A stretch of DNA of 64,000 bases from Pseudocercospora fijiensis CIRAD86. Taxonomy: Eukaryota; Ascomycota; Dothideomycetes; Mycosphaerellales; Mycosphaerellaceae. Numbering within the stretch: the first letter of the stretch is position 1; each line of letters opens with the position of its first letter. The position numbers and the translations under genes are program-made. Shown in pieces: positions 44,860 to 57,191 of the stretch. Location of the stretch: NCBI RefSeq assembly GCF_000340215.1, contig NW_006921541.1:801876-865875 (forward strand). The letters run 5' to 3'. Below the pieces are notes generated by a model. It was not told the DNA's origin and made no database searches. It saw only the letters and a list, made by a program, of their open reading frames with translations.

Positions 44860-47800
44860 AAAAGTATAGGCTTTGTCGTAGCCTCTTCGATAGCGGTAGG
44901 GCCTATCCTAGTATAATCGGAGGAAGCGATCGAAACAGTTAGCGAGGTACAAACTCCGTAAGGAGACCGCTAGCGGATCGCGGTTACTCTCGATACTAGC
45001 GTCTAAGTAACCCTCCTATAGTAGCGGCTCGTAGTAGAGTAGGAATTGCCTCGTACTAATATAGACCTCCTATACTTATAATAGTTAAAGGATTAGTAGA
45101 TAACCTACTACGGTGCGTATAAGCTAGAGCTTAGCATAACCGATAGTAAGGGCTAGGCGAGAACCTATAAGGTCCTCGTATATAGTATAGACTAGAGCGG
45201 AGTCGAACTCCTACTCGGAAGGTATACCTTATAGTCTACCGGCATCGATATTTAGAATAGGCCGGGGACCTAGATATAGGGCTTTATAGCGTAGCAAATC
45301 GAATATATGTCGCTAAAGCGCCTAAAGAGAGAGATAAAGAAAGGAGCAACTATCTACTACGTAGGTTAGCTAGGACTAGGGGCCGACGGCGGTACGCTAG
45401 CGTTCCGAATCCTTAATATTACGCTAGGCACCGAACCAACCTTACCTAGCGCGCTCGAATTATATCGAGACGTTTTTAATAAAGACTCCGCGAGTATCCT
45501 CCCGTCCTTTAGGGAGACTAATTACGCGATTAAGTTAGTCGAAGGGAAAGAGCCTCCCTACGGGCTACTATATACCCTCTCTCCTCGAGAGCTAGAGGTC
45601 CTCCGAGAATACCTTACTAAGGAGCTTAAGACCGGCCGTATCGTATATAGTACGAGCCCCGCCGGCGCTCCGCTTCTATTCGTACCGAAGAAGGATAGAG
45701 GCCTACGCCTTTACGTAGATTATAGGGCATTAAACTCTGTTACGATTAAAGATAGGACTCTACTCCCTCTTATCGATAAGACGTTAGACCGACTAGTCGG
45801 AGCTAAGTACTTTACTACGTTAGACCTAAAGGACGCGTACTACCGCATCCGTATTCGAGAAGGTAACGAATAGAAGACTGCGTTCTATACGCGGTATAGC
45901 TACTTCGAATATCGCGTTATACCTTTTAGCCTAACTAACGCACTAGCTACGTTCTAGGCGTATATAAACCGCGCCCTAGCTAGCCTACTAGACGATGTAT
46001 ACGTAGTATATCTAGACGATATCCTAATCTATACCTATAGCGATAGCCTAGAAAGCTACTAGGCTGCCGTACGTAGAATCCTTAACCGCCTACGGGCCGC
46101 CGACTTGTTCTATAATATTAAGAAGTATACCTTCGCCGCTAAAGAGGTCGCGTTCCTAGGTTTCCGCGTTAACCGATAGGAGGTCGCTACCGACCTAGAG
46201 AAGGTATCTACTATTACGGAGTAGCCGATATCTAAGTCGATTTAGGAAGTGCAATCCTTTCTTAGATTTGCTAACTGCTACCGACGCTTTATCGATAGGT
46301 ATTTAAAGGTAGTCGCCCTAATTACCGACCTCCTTAAAAAGGATATACCGTAGAATTAGGGAGCTAGATAGTAGGGCGCTTTTAAGCTACTAAAGGAGCG
46401 GTTTACGACCGTACTAGTACTACGACACTTCGACCTATTAAAGGACCTCTGCTTAGAAACCGACGCCTTAGATTTCGGGCTATTAGGCATCGTTTCCTAG
46501 CTTTAGAATAATAGCCTTTAGCATCCGGTAGCGTTTACCTCGAGGAAGATAATCGAGGCGGAACGGAACTACTAGACTTATAACTAAGAACTCCTCGCAA
46601 TCGTGCATTACTTTAGGACTTAGCGTTACTACTTTAGTAGCCTAGCGAAACCCGTCTAGGTCTTTACTAACTATAACAATCTCAAAACTATCTAGACGGT
46701 CTAACGGCTAAACCCTCGTTAAGTACGATAGGCTGTATTCCTTAGAGGTTTTAACTTTAAGATTTACTACTAGGCTAGGAAGAATAATCCCGCCGACGGT
46801 CCGTTAAAGAGATAGGACTATTAGACCGAGAACTAGGCGGTAAACTAACTATTGCTAACCCTCTAGCGAAAACTATTGCTAGTAGATAGCGAAGCAATGC
46901 CGTAGGCAGTTCGCGTTGCTTACGCCCGGGCTATAATAACTAGTAGACTAAGGGAATCTACGACTAAGGAGATCTTAGGCTCCGCCGTCGGAGAGAAGGC
47001 GGGAACTAAGAGCGAGACGTCCTAACTCGCTAGTACTACTAAATATATATAGTACGTGCTACGCTCGGTCGCTAGGATACTACTAGCTAGCGAAACTATA
47101 TTAGTAGACGTCTCGAAACCCTTCGTTAGCCTCGTCGCTTAGCTATAGCGCCGCGACGACTTTGTTAAGCGAAAGAGAGATAAGCCGGGGGAGCGAACGA
47201 ATACTAGCAGGCTCTAGAAATAGAGATTTAATAAGAAAGGCCTGCTTCGATATAAGGGTAGACTATATATTCTAGAGGAACAATCGGTCCGCTAGGAAGT
47301 CTTGTCTATATACTACGATTTAAAACTAGCAGGCTATTTCGGCGCGCTAAAGACTTTAGTACTAGCGTACCGATCGCTATACTAGCCGGAGATAGAACGA
47401 GACGTTAAGGAATACGTTAAGACGTACCCTATCTATTAGAGGAGCAAAGCGAATCGCTAGCTACCGTACGGAAAGCTCGCGAGCTTGCTAGTGCCCTCTA
47501 AGATCTAGTTAGAAATCAGCTTAAACTTTATTACTAAGCTGCCGCTAGCGAAATACAAGGGCTCCGTTTACGATAGCATCCTCGTAATTGTCGATAGGCT
47601 GTCTAAAATAGCGTTATATATCCCTATATAGGAAACCTAGAAGACGCTAGACTTTACGGAATGCTTCTTCGAAAAGGTTATATCGAGATTTAGGATACTA
47701 GACGGGATTGTTACCGATAGAGGGTCGCTATTTACGTCGGGCTTCTAGACTAAACTCTACTACTAGTGCTAGATAAAGCGACGGCTATCTACTATATACT

Positions 47801-48603
47801 ATCCTTAAACCGATAGCTAAACGGAAGTTTAGAACTAGACTTTAGAAGGTTACCTACGTTCTTTTATTAGCGAAGCGTAGACGGACTAGGTACGGCAACT
47901 ACCTTTTACTAAATTTGTATATAATAACTCTAAGTATTCTAGTACGAACGAGACGCCCTTCTTTATTGTTAATAGTAAATACCTAAGATAGTCGGAACTA
48001 TACGAGGACGTATAGCGAGAGGGGGAGGTACTAGCAGTAACGGATAGAATAGAATAGCTAAGAAGCGCGCGTAAGATTGCGGCGGAGTATCTACGTAGAG
48101 CGCAAGCCTACTAGTAGAAAGCGTATAATAGGCGGTATACGATGCTAACGCTAGAGAAGGGCGACCTTGTCCTACTAAGTATAAAGAACCTAAAACTGCG
48201 TTAGCCTAGCCGCAAGCTAGGAATGCGATTCGTAGGGCCTTTCCGAGTAGAAAAAGCTATCAGAACGCAAGCGTACCGCCTAGCGCTCCTATCTACCTAC
48301 TAGATCTATAACGTCTTCTATATATCCCTATTACGCCCTTACTATAGAAGAGCCGGCGAAGAATAGGCGAACGTAGCCGCGCCCGAGATTCTTCTAGATA
48401 GTACTAAGGTATAGGAAGTAGAGAAGATCGTCGATAAAAGAAGCTAAAATAGGCAGACGCAGTACCGCCTACGCTAGAAGGGCTATAACGAGACGTATAA
48501 TACCTAGGAAGGTAAGGAAAACTTTAAAGATATAGATAAGCTTCTTAAAGAATAGGAGAAGGCGGATAGTAGACGCAGACAAGGTAAGAAGAAAAAGGGA
48601 TAA
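44860..48603 (+). pseudogene. Gypsy copy 1 pol, RIP-inactivated
   Basis: One ancestral frame of about 1,245 codons ends at TAA 48601. The protease motif LDT-S (from LDTG) is at about 44,989-45,000. Reverse transcriptase begins near 45,600 with VPKKDRGLRLYVDYRALN and keeps its YLDD catalytic box (46009-46020). RNase H shows CLETDALDFGLLG (about 46,450) and ELLAIVHYF. Integrase has SLNFITKLPLAKYKGS (first Asp now Asn, about 47,520), GIVTDRGSLFTSGF (second Asp kept) and TEV...TLEGYLRSF (Glu kept). A C-terminal segment reads KGDLVLLS and RPSRKLGMRFVGPFRV-like. Stops at former Trp and Gln codons are frequent, so no full product is possible. Confidence 0.88.
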
Positions 48604-48879
48604 ATATAGAACTATTTTATTGCTCTACCGAAAGGTAGCCGTAGTTAGCTACTATCTAAACAGAAGTTATAAAGGCACTAGAGCCCTAAAAGCAGGCGGA
48701 CCGCCTACGGAGCTATCGTTTTATACAGAATAGTAGGATCTAGGCTCCTAACCGAGCCTTAATGCAAGAGGAAGGGCCTTATAGCGCCCGAACCGTCGGT
48801 AACTCGATAAAGGTAAGCCTATATATACCTAGTTGTTTCCCTTAAATATACGCTACGCCTAAAAGGTACCGATGCCTAC

Positions 48880-50990
48880 CTATATAGCGACACTAGCAGC
48901 CTTAATAGCACTGCCTATAGTAGAGGTTGCTAGGGTAGGCTGCTATTATAGAGTAGTAATAATAGGCGGACCGCCGGTAGAGCGACTAGCGTTAGCGCAG
49001 ATAGGCATACTACCGTCTTCGTTATCGATAGAGCTACGACGTAGAGTCTTAGGAACAGGCACGCTACTACTAACGTCGGCGCGAGGGACTAGTGTACTAG
49101 AACGCGTAGTACGCACCTCCGTAAGGTCCTCGCCCTCGTCTCTATTACTTAACTCTTAAATGCCGCTACTACCGCGACGGCGATGTAGCTTGCTTTAACG
49201 AGGTATACGGCTACGGCGAGAGGGCGGTAATAGCGAGCTAAGGCTACCCGATACAATAGGATTATATAAGTCGTCGGAGAGTAGGCTCTCTTTACTATTA
49301 GCGTCGCTAGAGAGGGAAATAGTATCGGAATCTTAGAAAACCTCGATAGGCTAAGTGCGAGTACGCTTACGAGGCGATAGCGCGGCGATCTTAGTACCGC
49401 GAACGTAGGCAGGAGGATTAGTACGACTAGCGAATACTACCTCGCTATCCTAACGACGTCGGATTTCTTACTAAATAGTAGTGCGACTACCGGCATCGTA
49501 TAGCGCAGCGCGCTTAGCAGCCGTAAGAGCGGCCGAAGTGCGCTCTGCCTTAGGTAATAGTATAGGTACGCGGGCGCGACGCTAGCGAGTAGGAGTGAAT
49601 ATATTAGGCAAGTCGTTAGTACTACTAAGCTTCTTAGGCGAACTACGGCTAGCTACCTCCTCTTCTAAATCCTCCTCGTCGCTAGAGGAGTCTACGCTAC
49701 GTATACGCTAAAATTCCTTAGTAAGATTGCAGCGTAGTACCTTCTTAGGAGAGGGGTTAATCGTTAACTCGCTACCGAGGGCGTCGCGCTAGCGGACGGT
49801 GTTGCTAGAGCTAGAGCTAGAGCTACCTATACGGAGGATAGAACGAGGACCGCCTATAGAACGATAGCAGGAACGGTAGACTAACGTAACGTATTCGTCC
49901 TCTAAATCGGTAAATGTATCGCTATAGGTACGCTTAGTAGTAACTAGCGTAGCGTTAAGTATAGCTAATAGGAGAGGCGTGCCCTAATCGGAGCGTAGGC
50001 GGCACTTGCTTAGAGTGCTAGGTAGCTAATTCTAAAGTTCGTTTACGATAGTACGGTCGAAACGATCGTTAGTATATATAGCGTACTTAGATAGGTACTA
50101 CCTAGGTTAGTAACGTTACTATAGGCGGATAGTAGGCGGAACTTACGGCGAGAGAGCTAGATATACGCGACGAGGTACGCTACGATAGGTAATTGCCGGA
50201 GTCGAGTAGCTACTACTCGAGTACTAAGCTCTAATAGTCCTACGTAGAGCGAGGTAGCTAAGTGTTAAGACCCTAGGCGAGGCCCTTACGGTTAAGCTCT
50301 ATCTCGACGGAACGGATAGACTAGTTTAAGGTATAGGCAGCTAGGAACAGAGTACGAGCCGTAGTCGTAGCGCGGCGCGAGGCACGTACGAGGGTATATC
50401 GCTCGGCGTCGCTATCGACGCCTTCGGTTAGATAGTCTACTATACGACGATAATTAAGATATAGCTAGCAAATACGATTAATCCGACCTTGCTAGGCTAG
50501 ACCTAGCTACAAAAGGTTAGTAAGCGGAGCGACGGCGGTATTAGGGAGTATACCTCTTCGCATCCTCCCTTATATAAGCGTTAGCACTTCTTATACGTAC
50601 GATAAGCTACGCGCTTATAGAGTATACCTCCGGCGAGCGACTTTACGTAACGCTTATAGGCGATAAGTATAACTACTACTATCGTAGCAAGATCTTCGGG
50701 GCGCTACTAGTAGTTCGTATCTTCCGATAGCGATACGGCTAACTCCCGTATCTCTTAATACCTATTCCGACTATCTAGGCGATAGCCCTAAACGTAGGCG
50801 CTAGCTATATCGATAGCGGATCTTCTTCTTAATAGGAGTCGGAGCGAATACGGTTAGGATTAGAGCCTATAATAAGCAAAGGGTAATAGGGCGGCGAAGC
50901 GCTTACGGTATTAAAGAGGGTTATAGGCGTAAGATAGAACGCGGAGCGAGAGCGCGCCGCTTTATCCTAAGAACTACGCGTTACCGCCTA
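48880..50990 (-). pseudogene. Antisense ORF between gypsy pol and 3' LTR
   Basis: Reading the minus strand from about 50,990 to 48,880, one frame stays coding-like for about 700 codons, with only RIP-type stops (TAG/TAA). The N-terminal part has VYLAYKRYVKSLAGG-like sequence and a Cys motif KKC-stop-RLYKGGCEEVYSLIPP. The middle holds NDRFDRTIVNELQNQLP-like sequence (Gln codons now stops) and TYSDTFTDLEDEYVTLVYRS. A run of seven Ser is near 49,820, and an acidic SVDSSSDEEDLEEEV segment near 49,690. A long Ser/Arg/Lys-rich tail follows. I recognise no family. Antisense ORFs at this place are known in some plant Ty3/gypsy groups; whether this is analogous is inference. The Ser-, Arg-, Lys-rich tail would fit a nuclear or nucleic-acid-binding protein. 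Confidence 0.5.
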
Positions 50991-51414
50991 TAGAGCGATA
51001 GCGAAGCGACGGCTAGCCTAGCAACTACGTACTAAAACAAACAACCCGACCCCCGACAAGGTTTTAGAGCCGCGTACGCGCTATACGCGCAAGTAACGAA
51101 TAAGGAAAGCGAGGAGAAATAGGAGAGTCCTAGTTAGCGAGTATAGCGCGTAGACGCGAGAAGGTAATATCGGGAATAGGGCCTGTATACCGCATATAAC
51201 GCTTAGCTAGCTAGCCTGCTAACCTAATACGGCGGGATAACCCGAAAAGTCCGGCCTTAGGTATCGAGACCCTAAGCACCGTAGGCAGGCCGCCTACGGG
51301 CTACGATAGCAACCGGCCTTTATACGCAAATCGGCGCCGCTTCGATACTACTACGTACGCCTAGATTAGTAAGCAATTTAGCTACTAAGGACATTAGCCT
51401 AGAGAGGAGGCGCC

Positions 51415-51707
51415 TATAAAGATTCCGGCATCGAGCTAATAGGATCGGTCTTCCTCGTTAGGGGTTGCGACGAGCTAAACTTTAGCCGACGGACCGGGGT
51501 CCGACGGCGGACCCCCGGCGGGCTACGTCGCTTAAGCCTATAGAGGCTACGTCGCTTACCCCTACTAGTAGGGATAAAAAAGGGCCTACAACCCTCCCCT
51601 TCCTTAGATTCTTTAAGATTATTCTAGTATTGCGAATAGAGGCTATTATATTACTACACAACCTAATACTCGTCTTATATACCCTTACTTCTAACGATAT
51701 CCTAACA
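51415..51707 (+). repeat. Gypsy copy 1, 3' LTR
   Basis: 293 bases, same as the 5' LTR apart from about eight transitions; it keeps the terminal CA. Confidence 0.9.
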
Positions 51708-51712
51708 TATAC

Positions 51713-54700
51713 CTTATTTCGGCTTTGCTTCACTTTGTAGTCTATTAGTTAGTAGCTTTAATAGCCTAAGTTACTATATAAACCTCTATTAGTTCTATAG
51801 TCTATAGAGTTTAGTAAGTCTATTAGCTAGCATATCCTATATAGCTAGGTATTTACATTAAATCCTTCTAGCCTTATGTTCTTGCCTTAGCTAGCACTAG
51901 TAAATATCTATATAGCGGAGCTTCGTATCTAGCTTGCTAGTATTAGCCTTAATAATGCGGATAGTCTGCGTATTATTATAGTATAGTATAGGGGTCTTAT
52001 TTAGGGTAAGCCCTATATTAGTAAAGAAACGTCTCTACTATATTATCTCTAATCCTATATATAACGCTATAAGCAGCTCTGCTTCTATTATAGACTTAGT
52101 AACAGTTAACTATCGTGCTGCCTTCTAATTAACTAGTCTATTAAATAGGCTAAATAGCTAGCCTTCTAATAACTGCCTTGTTCCTTTGTAGTTACTATAT
52201 AAGGCATTAGATGCACTATAAAACTTATTAAGCTTAGAGGTTGAGTGTGCCGTAATTGTTAGTCTAGCATTATTGTATTCTAGGCACAGGTCCTTTGTCT
52301 AATAAAGGTACTTAATATACTAGTTAGCAGCAGCTATATCTACCTACCTAGGATTTTGAAGTGCCTTTAATAACAATAACACTGCTTTAGCTATGTCTAG
52401 CCTCGTTTGTATAGCTGCGAAGTTAAGTAATCCAATACGGCTCTAATAGGCTAGTATCGCTATAGGATCGAGGTATATTGTATCCTCGCTAGGTTCTAGT
52501 TTCTTATATAGCTTATATCTAGTTAGCAACGGTAACTCGGCTCTTCTGCTAACGTTAGTAATATTGTATCGCTAAGCTATCTTCTTAACATAGGTCTTCT
52601 AAGATAGCTAGAGCCGTCGTATAGAGCGATCTCGCTTTACTTTAATACTAAGGAACTATAAGAGCTTCCCTAGGTTATTAAGCTCGTATTCCTTTATTAG
52701 CTTCTGCTTTAGGTCTATTGCCTTCTGTTTGTATTAACGGTAATATAATAGCACTATGTTATCTATATAGAAGAAGATAAATATATACTTGTCTAGGTCG
52801 GTATATAGGTAGTCTACGTTGTCTACTAGTTATATACCGAGCTTGTTTTCGAGGGTAGTTGTAAAGTGATTGTACTAGAGCCGAGGAGACTCCTATAGCC
52901 TATATAATACCTAAAGTAGGCGCAGTACCTTGCCCTTCTATGCAAATCCTTCTAGTAGTCTTAGATATAGCATATAGCGTTAAGAAATGCATTTACTGCA
53001 TCTATCTACTTAGCCTCTAGATTAAACTTTGCAATAATAGCTATTAGGGCTCTAAATACCCTTACTACGAGGGTTGACGTATAGGTATCTAGGTATATAC
53101 CCTTCTATAGGTCTCCTCTTACATAGACTCTCACTTTGAACTTTACTAGCCGTCTATTCGCATTACCCTTGTATTTGAATACCTAGGTAAGAGGAAGAAG
53201 GTTAGGCTTATCTAGTGTATTAATATCGACCTATTTAAATGTTCCTATTTTAAGCGCCTTATTAAACTTAACTATTACAGCGTATATCTAATGCTCTTTA
53301 AACTTGCTCTTAAGTACCTGTCGCTAGTTACGTAGCTCTGCTAGTAGGTCCGAGACCTTTAGTATAAGATTTAGATTATATTCGTCGCGTAGAAGTAGTA
53401 ATAGTTCTAGTAAAGGTAAGTTAGGCGGGTTATTAGATCGAGTAGGCTATACGAGGCGCGCTTTATGCTCGGCGGCTATATAGAGGTTACTAAATAATAG
53501 AAGGTACTTTACTTGTTCTCGATTGCTAATATTATAGCGGATCGCGGCTGCTCGTTATCGCTTATTTAGATAGTTAATACGGTAGTGCGGTCTACCTAGA
53601 TTTAGTAAGTAACGACAAGATATATTAGCGGCTTTAATTAGTATTAGCAATTCAGCTAGCTTAGCACGTAGCAAGTTAAAGTCTATATTATCTATATAAC
53701 CTAGTGCGTCTATATTGTTAGTAGGGGCTTTATCGCTAGCATCGTTCTTAGGTTGTTAGACTAATCTGTTTAATATATTACTACAAGGCAGCCAAGTATT
53801 GCTTAGTCTAATTAGAAAGTCTTGTTACTATATAGGCTATTATTAACTTATTGCTAGTTTATTAGGCAATAGTCGCTTCGGTACTAGACTAAGTTATTTA
53901 ATTAGTAGCGGCATTGTTAGCAGCTATCCTTAGACTAGCTCTACTAGCCCTATAGAGTCGACAATTATTAGTCGTCTAGGTCCTAATAGTATGTCTACCC
54001 CCTTAGTTCTAAACCGTACGAGGTCTAAGGGTGTATTATATACTTCTCGGAGGTCGTTAAATTAATGCTCCGAGGCGGTCGTTTATAGTTCTTCGAGATT
54101 ACTAAATTGAGTTAGTTCTTAGTTAGTAAGATTAACTCTAAGATTATTATTATATCTATTATAGAACATAGTCTTATTAAAGATAACATCCCTTGTTCTT
54201 AGGACTATTATACGTAATAGTACCTAGATCCGGTAGATAGAATAGCCTTTATAACTATATAAGTATCTAATATAAGTACGTAAGGCAACCTTTATAGTCC
54301 TTAGCAGAATGTCCTTCCGCTTATATAATACTAGGTCTGTCTCCGTGCTATAGATCAATAGATAGGCTCGTAAGCTAAACTAATATATATAGGCTACATT
54401 AGGCTTGTGTCTAGTTCTAATCTTAAATAGTGTCCTTATTACATAGTCGGTAGAACGTAACCTTAGTGAACGATTAATTAAGAAGGTTGCTATATAAACG
54501 CCTTCTAGCTATAGCTTGTATAGAAAGCGTGCGTGTATTATAAGGGCCCTAGCTACTTTAATAATAGTACGGCCTGCTCGCTTAGCTAGGTCTTGTTTAG
54601 GAGTGTATAGTGCTATTAGCCTCTAGGTAGTATAGTTATTACGTAAATAGGATCGAAAGCGCATTCCACTAATAGCCCCTTTATTATTAGATAATAGATA

Positions 54701-57000
54701 GATAATATCCCTACTAATACTGCGTACGAATAAGGCTAGTTAGCTCTAGCATTATAGCAAGGTTGATTTAGTTCGATTACTAATAGTCTCACTAAAGTAG
54801 AGTCCTATATTCAAGTCGTAGGTATAGAATAGGTACCTGTTACTATTGTAGGCTATGTCCAGTTCTAGTAGGTTAGCGGCAATGTAACTATATAGAGTAA
54901 GGATAGAAACGTCGTGTTTCCGTAGCCTTCTAGAAATAAGCTTCTTGCCCTTAGCCTAAGCATATACTAAACATAGCGGCGTTCTTAGAACTTTAGTATC
55001 GTATAAGAGATCTCGTGTTATTCTATTAACCCTATTAGCTAGCTCTTTAGCACGTTCTACGCTTAGGTATCTAAACACTTTATATATCTTCTTAAGTGTT
55101 AATTGCCTCGGTAGTAGTAGACGTACAGAGCGTCGTATAGTAAAGTTGCCTCGCTATATAAGTTAGAAGAACGGATAACTTCGTAGTCGGCCTTTACTAT
55201 CGATTAGCTATAATTTAGGTAGTAGGTTGTCGTTAACTTTGCTCTCTATATCGAAGTAGGGCATTTCGTTGTCTAGCCTAATAAATTTGACTAGGGGCTT
55301 GCCTTATAGGCTATATAAGGTATTATCTATCTCCTAATGTCTAAACCCCTTATAATAGAACAGTGTTCTACTAACAATATTAGTATAAAAGTTAGGGACA
55401 TAGAGACATTCCTTTAGTTTAATTTCTAGGGGACTTCCGCTAGTATTCTTAACTATAAATAATGCTGTTCTAATAGCAAGGACTCGATTGTAGGTCGTTC
55501 TAGTAGCTACGGTTACTCTTAGTAGAAGGAAGAGTGCTTTAAAGTTAAATCGGCTAGGGTAATTAATAATGTTGCAGTTTAAGCTACTATTATACATTAG
55601 TCTATCGCGTAGGGTCTATTTGCCCTTATATACGATTATTGATATATAGGTAGTTAGATTAGTAGCTATAGAAGCCGATTGAGGTAACGGATTATAGAAG
55701 TAGGCTACTAATAGCTTGCCTAAACTATTACTAGTACTAGCATTATCTTTATTACGGCCTTCGTAGTATTGTTGCTTAGCGATCTTAATAGCTAGTAGAT
55801 CTTTATAGAACTTAGCTTGTCTTAAGCAGAAGTCCTTGTTACGGCGAAGATAGCCTTTATAGAACTTTAGCTTGCTACGCTACTAGGCGTCTTTGTCCTT
55901 CTCTTCTACTTTGTTACGTAGCCGGTAGTTAACTACTAAGCACTTGCTACGGTTCTTATATGCCTTCTTCTTACTAAGGCTAGTAAGTTTAGTATAGGAT
56001 TTAGGCGTACGGCGCTTGTTCTTGTCTTTGTCTTTAATAGCACCGCTAGTAGCCCCCTATAGTACAGTATTAGAGGTATTATCTTCCTACTTATAGACTA
56101 TACTAAAGGATAAGCCCTTGCGAGTCGTTAAGGCACTAGCTATATTCCGAGTATAGTCTCGTATTATACTAATCAATTAATAGAAGTTGTTTACTATTAG
56201 CCCTACCTAGTGTATTATATAGAGGCCCTTACTATAGGTCTTATCTATATTCGTAACTATAGTATATAGGTAGGTTACTAGGTTGTCAAATTCCGGGTAT
56301 TATATCCGCCTTATAGTTTTGTATAGGTTAAGCTATTCCTTATACTAGTGCTCGGGGTCCTTTACCTACTTAGAGTTTACTAGACGTTATAGTTCTTTAC
56401 TAAGGGAAGTTCTTTACTATTACGTATTAGGTGCGAGCTTATTCTTTAACCGAGTTAGAATAAGCCGTATAGTTAGTACTATATTGTTTCTATTAGGATT
56501 AGTAATCTCTAAGTAATAGCGAATGTCTATAGTTGTAGCTAGATATTTAATCGTCTTATTACGAGCTATTCTAAAGCGTTTAAACTCTGCCTTCCTTATA
56601 TTAAAGTGTTCCTTAGTAAGCTTTGCCCTAGCCTAATATAGGGGGTTGCTTATAAGTTGCTCTATATCGAATTCCGGGAGAAGGGGTTGTACTAGTTTAG
56701 CAGGCTTAGTCGAATACAGATTAGTAAGGACCTAGGTCTTATATCTAGTTAGGTACGTCTTAGTTTACTTAAACTATCGGTCCTATTCGTTAGGTCTACG
56801 AAGGACAACTAGCCTGCTACCGCTAAGGCGACTAGCTAACAAGGGAGCTATTATTAAGGACATATTAACCTTAAAGCGATCGTAGAGGCTTATATAGATA
56901 GTTGTTTCTTATAGTACTATTAAGACTATTAATCGATTATTAAAGGTCTTATAGAATAGAAAATTCTTTCCTACTATAGAAGTCTCTAATACCGCGGATT
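51713..57000 (-). pseudogene. Copia gag-pol polyprotein, RIP-inactivated
   Basis: On the minus strand the frames run from gag (about 57,000-56,000) to the end of RNase H (about 51,715). The protease region has NSS where DSG is expected, followed by LYVPNFYTNIVS (about 55,390-55,420), the segment that precedes integrase in copia elements. Reverse transcriptase shows FFYIDNIVLLYY (about 52,745-52,780), where YVDD has become YIDN. It continues with NNLGKLL-stop-FLSIKVKRDR and LSQKTYVKKI. The last part has KLRYIDIY and LRQEHKARRI and an MLANRLTK-like motif (from DMLADxLTK), typical of copia RNase H ends. Three catalytic Asp sites are now Asn through TpG-to-TpA change. Order protease, integrase, RT, RNase H places it in Ty1/copia. 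Confidence 0.85.
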
Positions 57001-57017
57001 AAATCCGGGCTTATAAC

Positions 57018-57186
57018 TATTACGTATAGCGTAGTAGATTACTTACGTAATACTATATTGCCGGCGGTTGAATTAGCTTCGTTAATTACCTATATCTTAG
57101 TCTATTCTATAGTCTAAAATACAGTGTAAAAATTCTTCATGCCAAGAGGTCACGTGTCTGTCATGTGATTGAGCTGACGCGTCACA
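57018..57186 (-). repeat. Copia 5' LTR, half protected from RIP
   Basis: 169 bases. The last 60 or so (about 57,125-57,186) keep CpA and TpG, for example GTCATGTGATTG, while the part facing the element interior is depleted. GTAGC follows as the target duplication. Confidence 0.88.
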
Positions 57187-57191
57187 GTAGC

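Larger units (their letters stand above)
43138..51707 (+). mobile_element. Ty3/gypsy LTR retrotransposon, full length, nested (copy 1)
   Basis: Two 293-base LTRs (43138-43430 and 51415-51707) bound the element, flanked by target duplication TATAC (43133-43137 and 51708-51712). The order LTR, gag, protease, RT, RNase H, integrase, LTR is that of Ty3/gypsy. A purine run AGAGAGGAGG (51401-51410) just before the 3' LTR is a good polypurine tract. It is unusually large because of about 2.8 kb between pol and the 3' LTR that holds an antisense frame. The two LTRs differ by roughly eight changes, all transitions. All protein frames carry many RIP-type stops. Confidence 0.92.
42118..57186 (-). mobile_element. 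Ty1/copia LTR retrotransposon, hosting a nested gypsy element
   Basis: The element is bounded by 169-base direct repeats (42118-42286 and 57018-57186) and flanked by the 5-bp target duplication GTAGC (42113-42117 and 57187-57191). In minus orientation the LTR begins TGTGACGCG and ends in what was CA (now TA). A purine-rich tract (minus AAGGGGG, 42287-42296) abuts the 3' LTR. The minus-strand polyprotein covers about 57,000-51,715. An 8.57-kb gypsy element interrupts just after its end, leaving about 850 bases (42,287-43,137) before the 3' LTR. Without that insertion the copia element would be about 6.5 kb. Confidence 0.88.

Noticed and set aside
55334..55597. Stop-free frame taken at first as a small gene
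   Set aside because: It is the protease/pre-integrase part of the copia polyprotein relic, not a separate gene.
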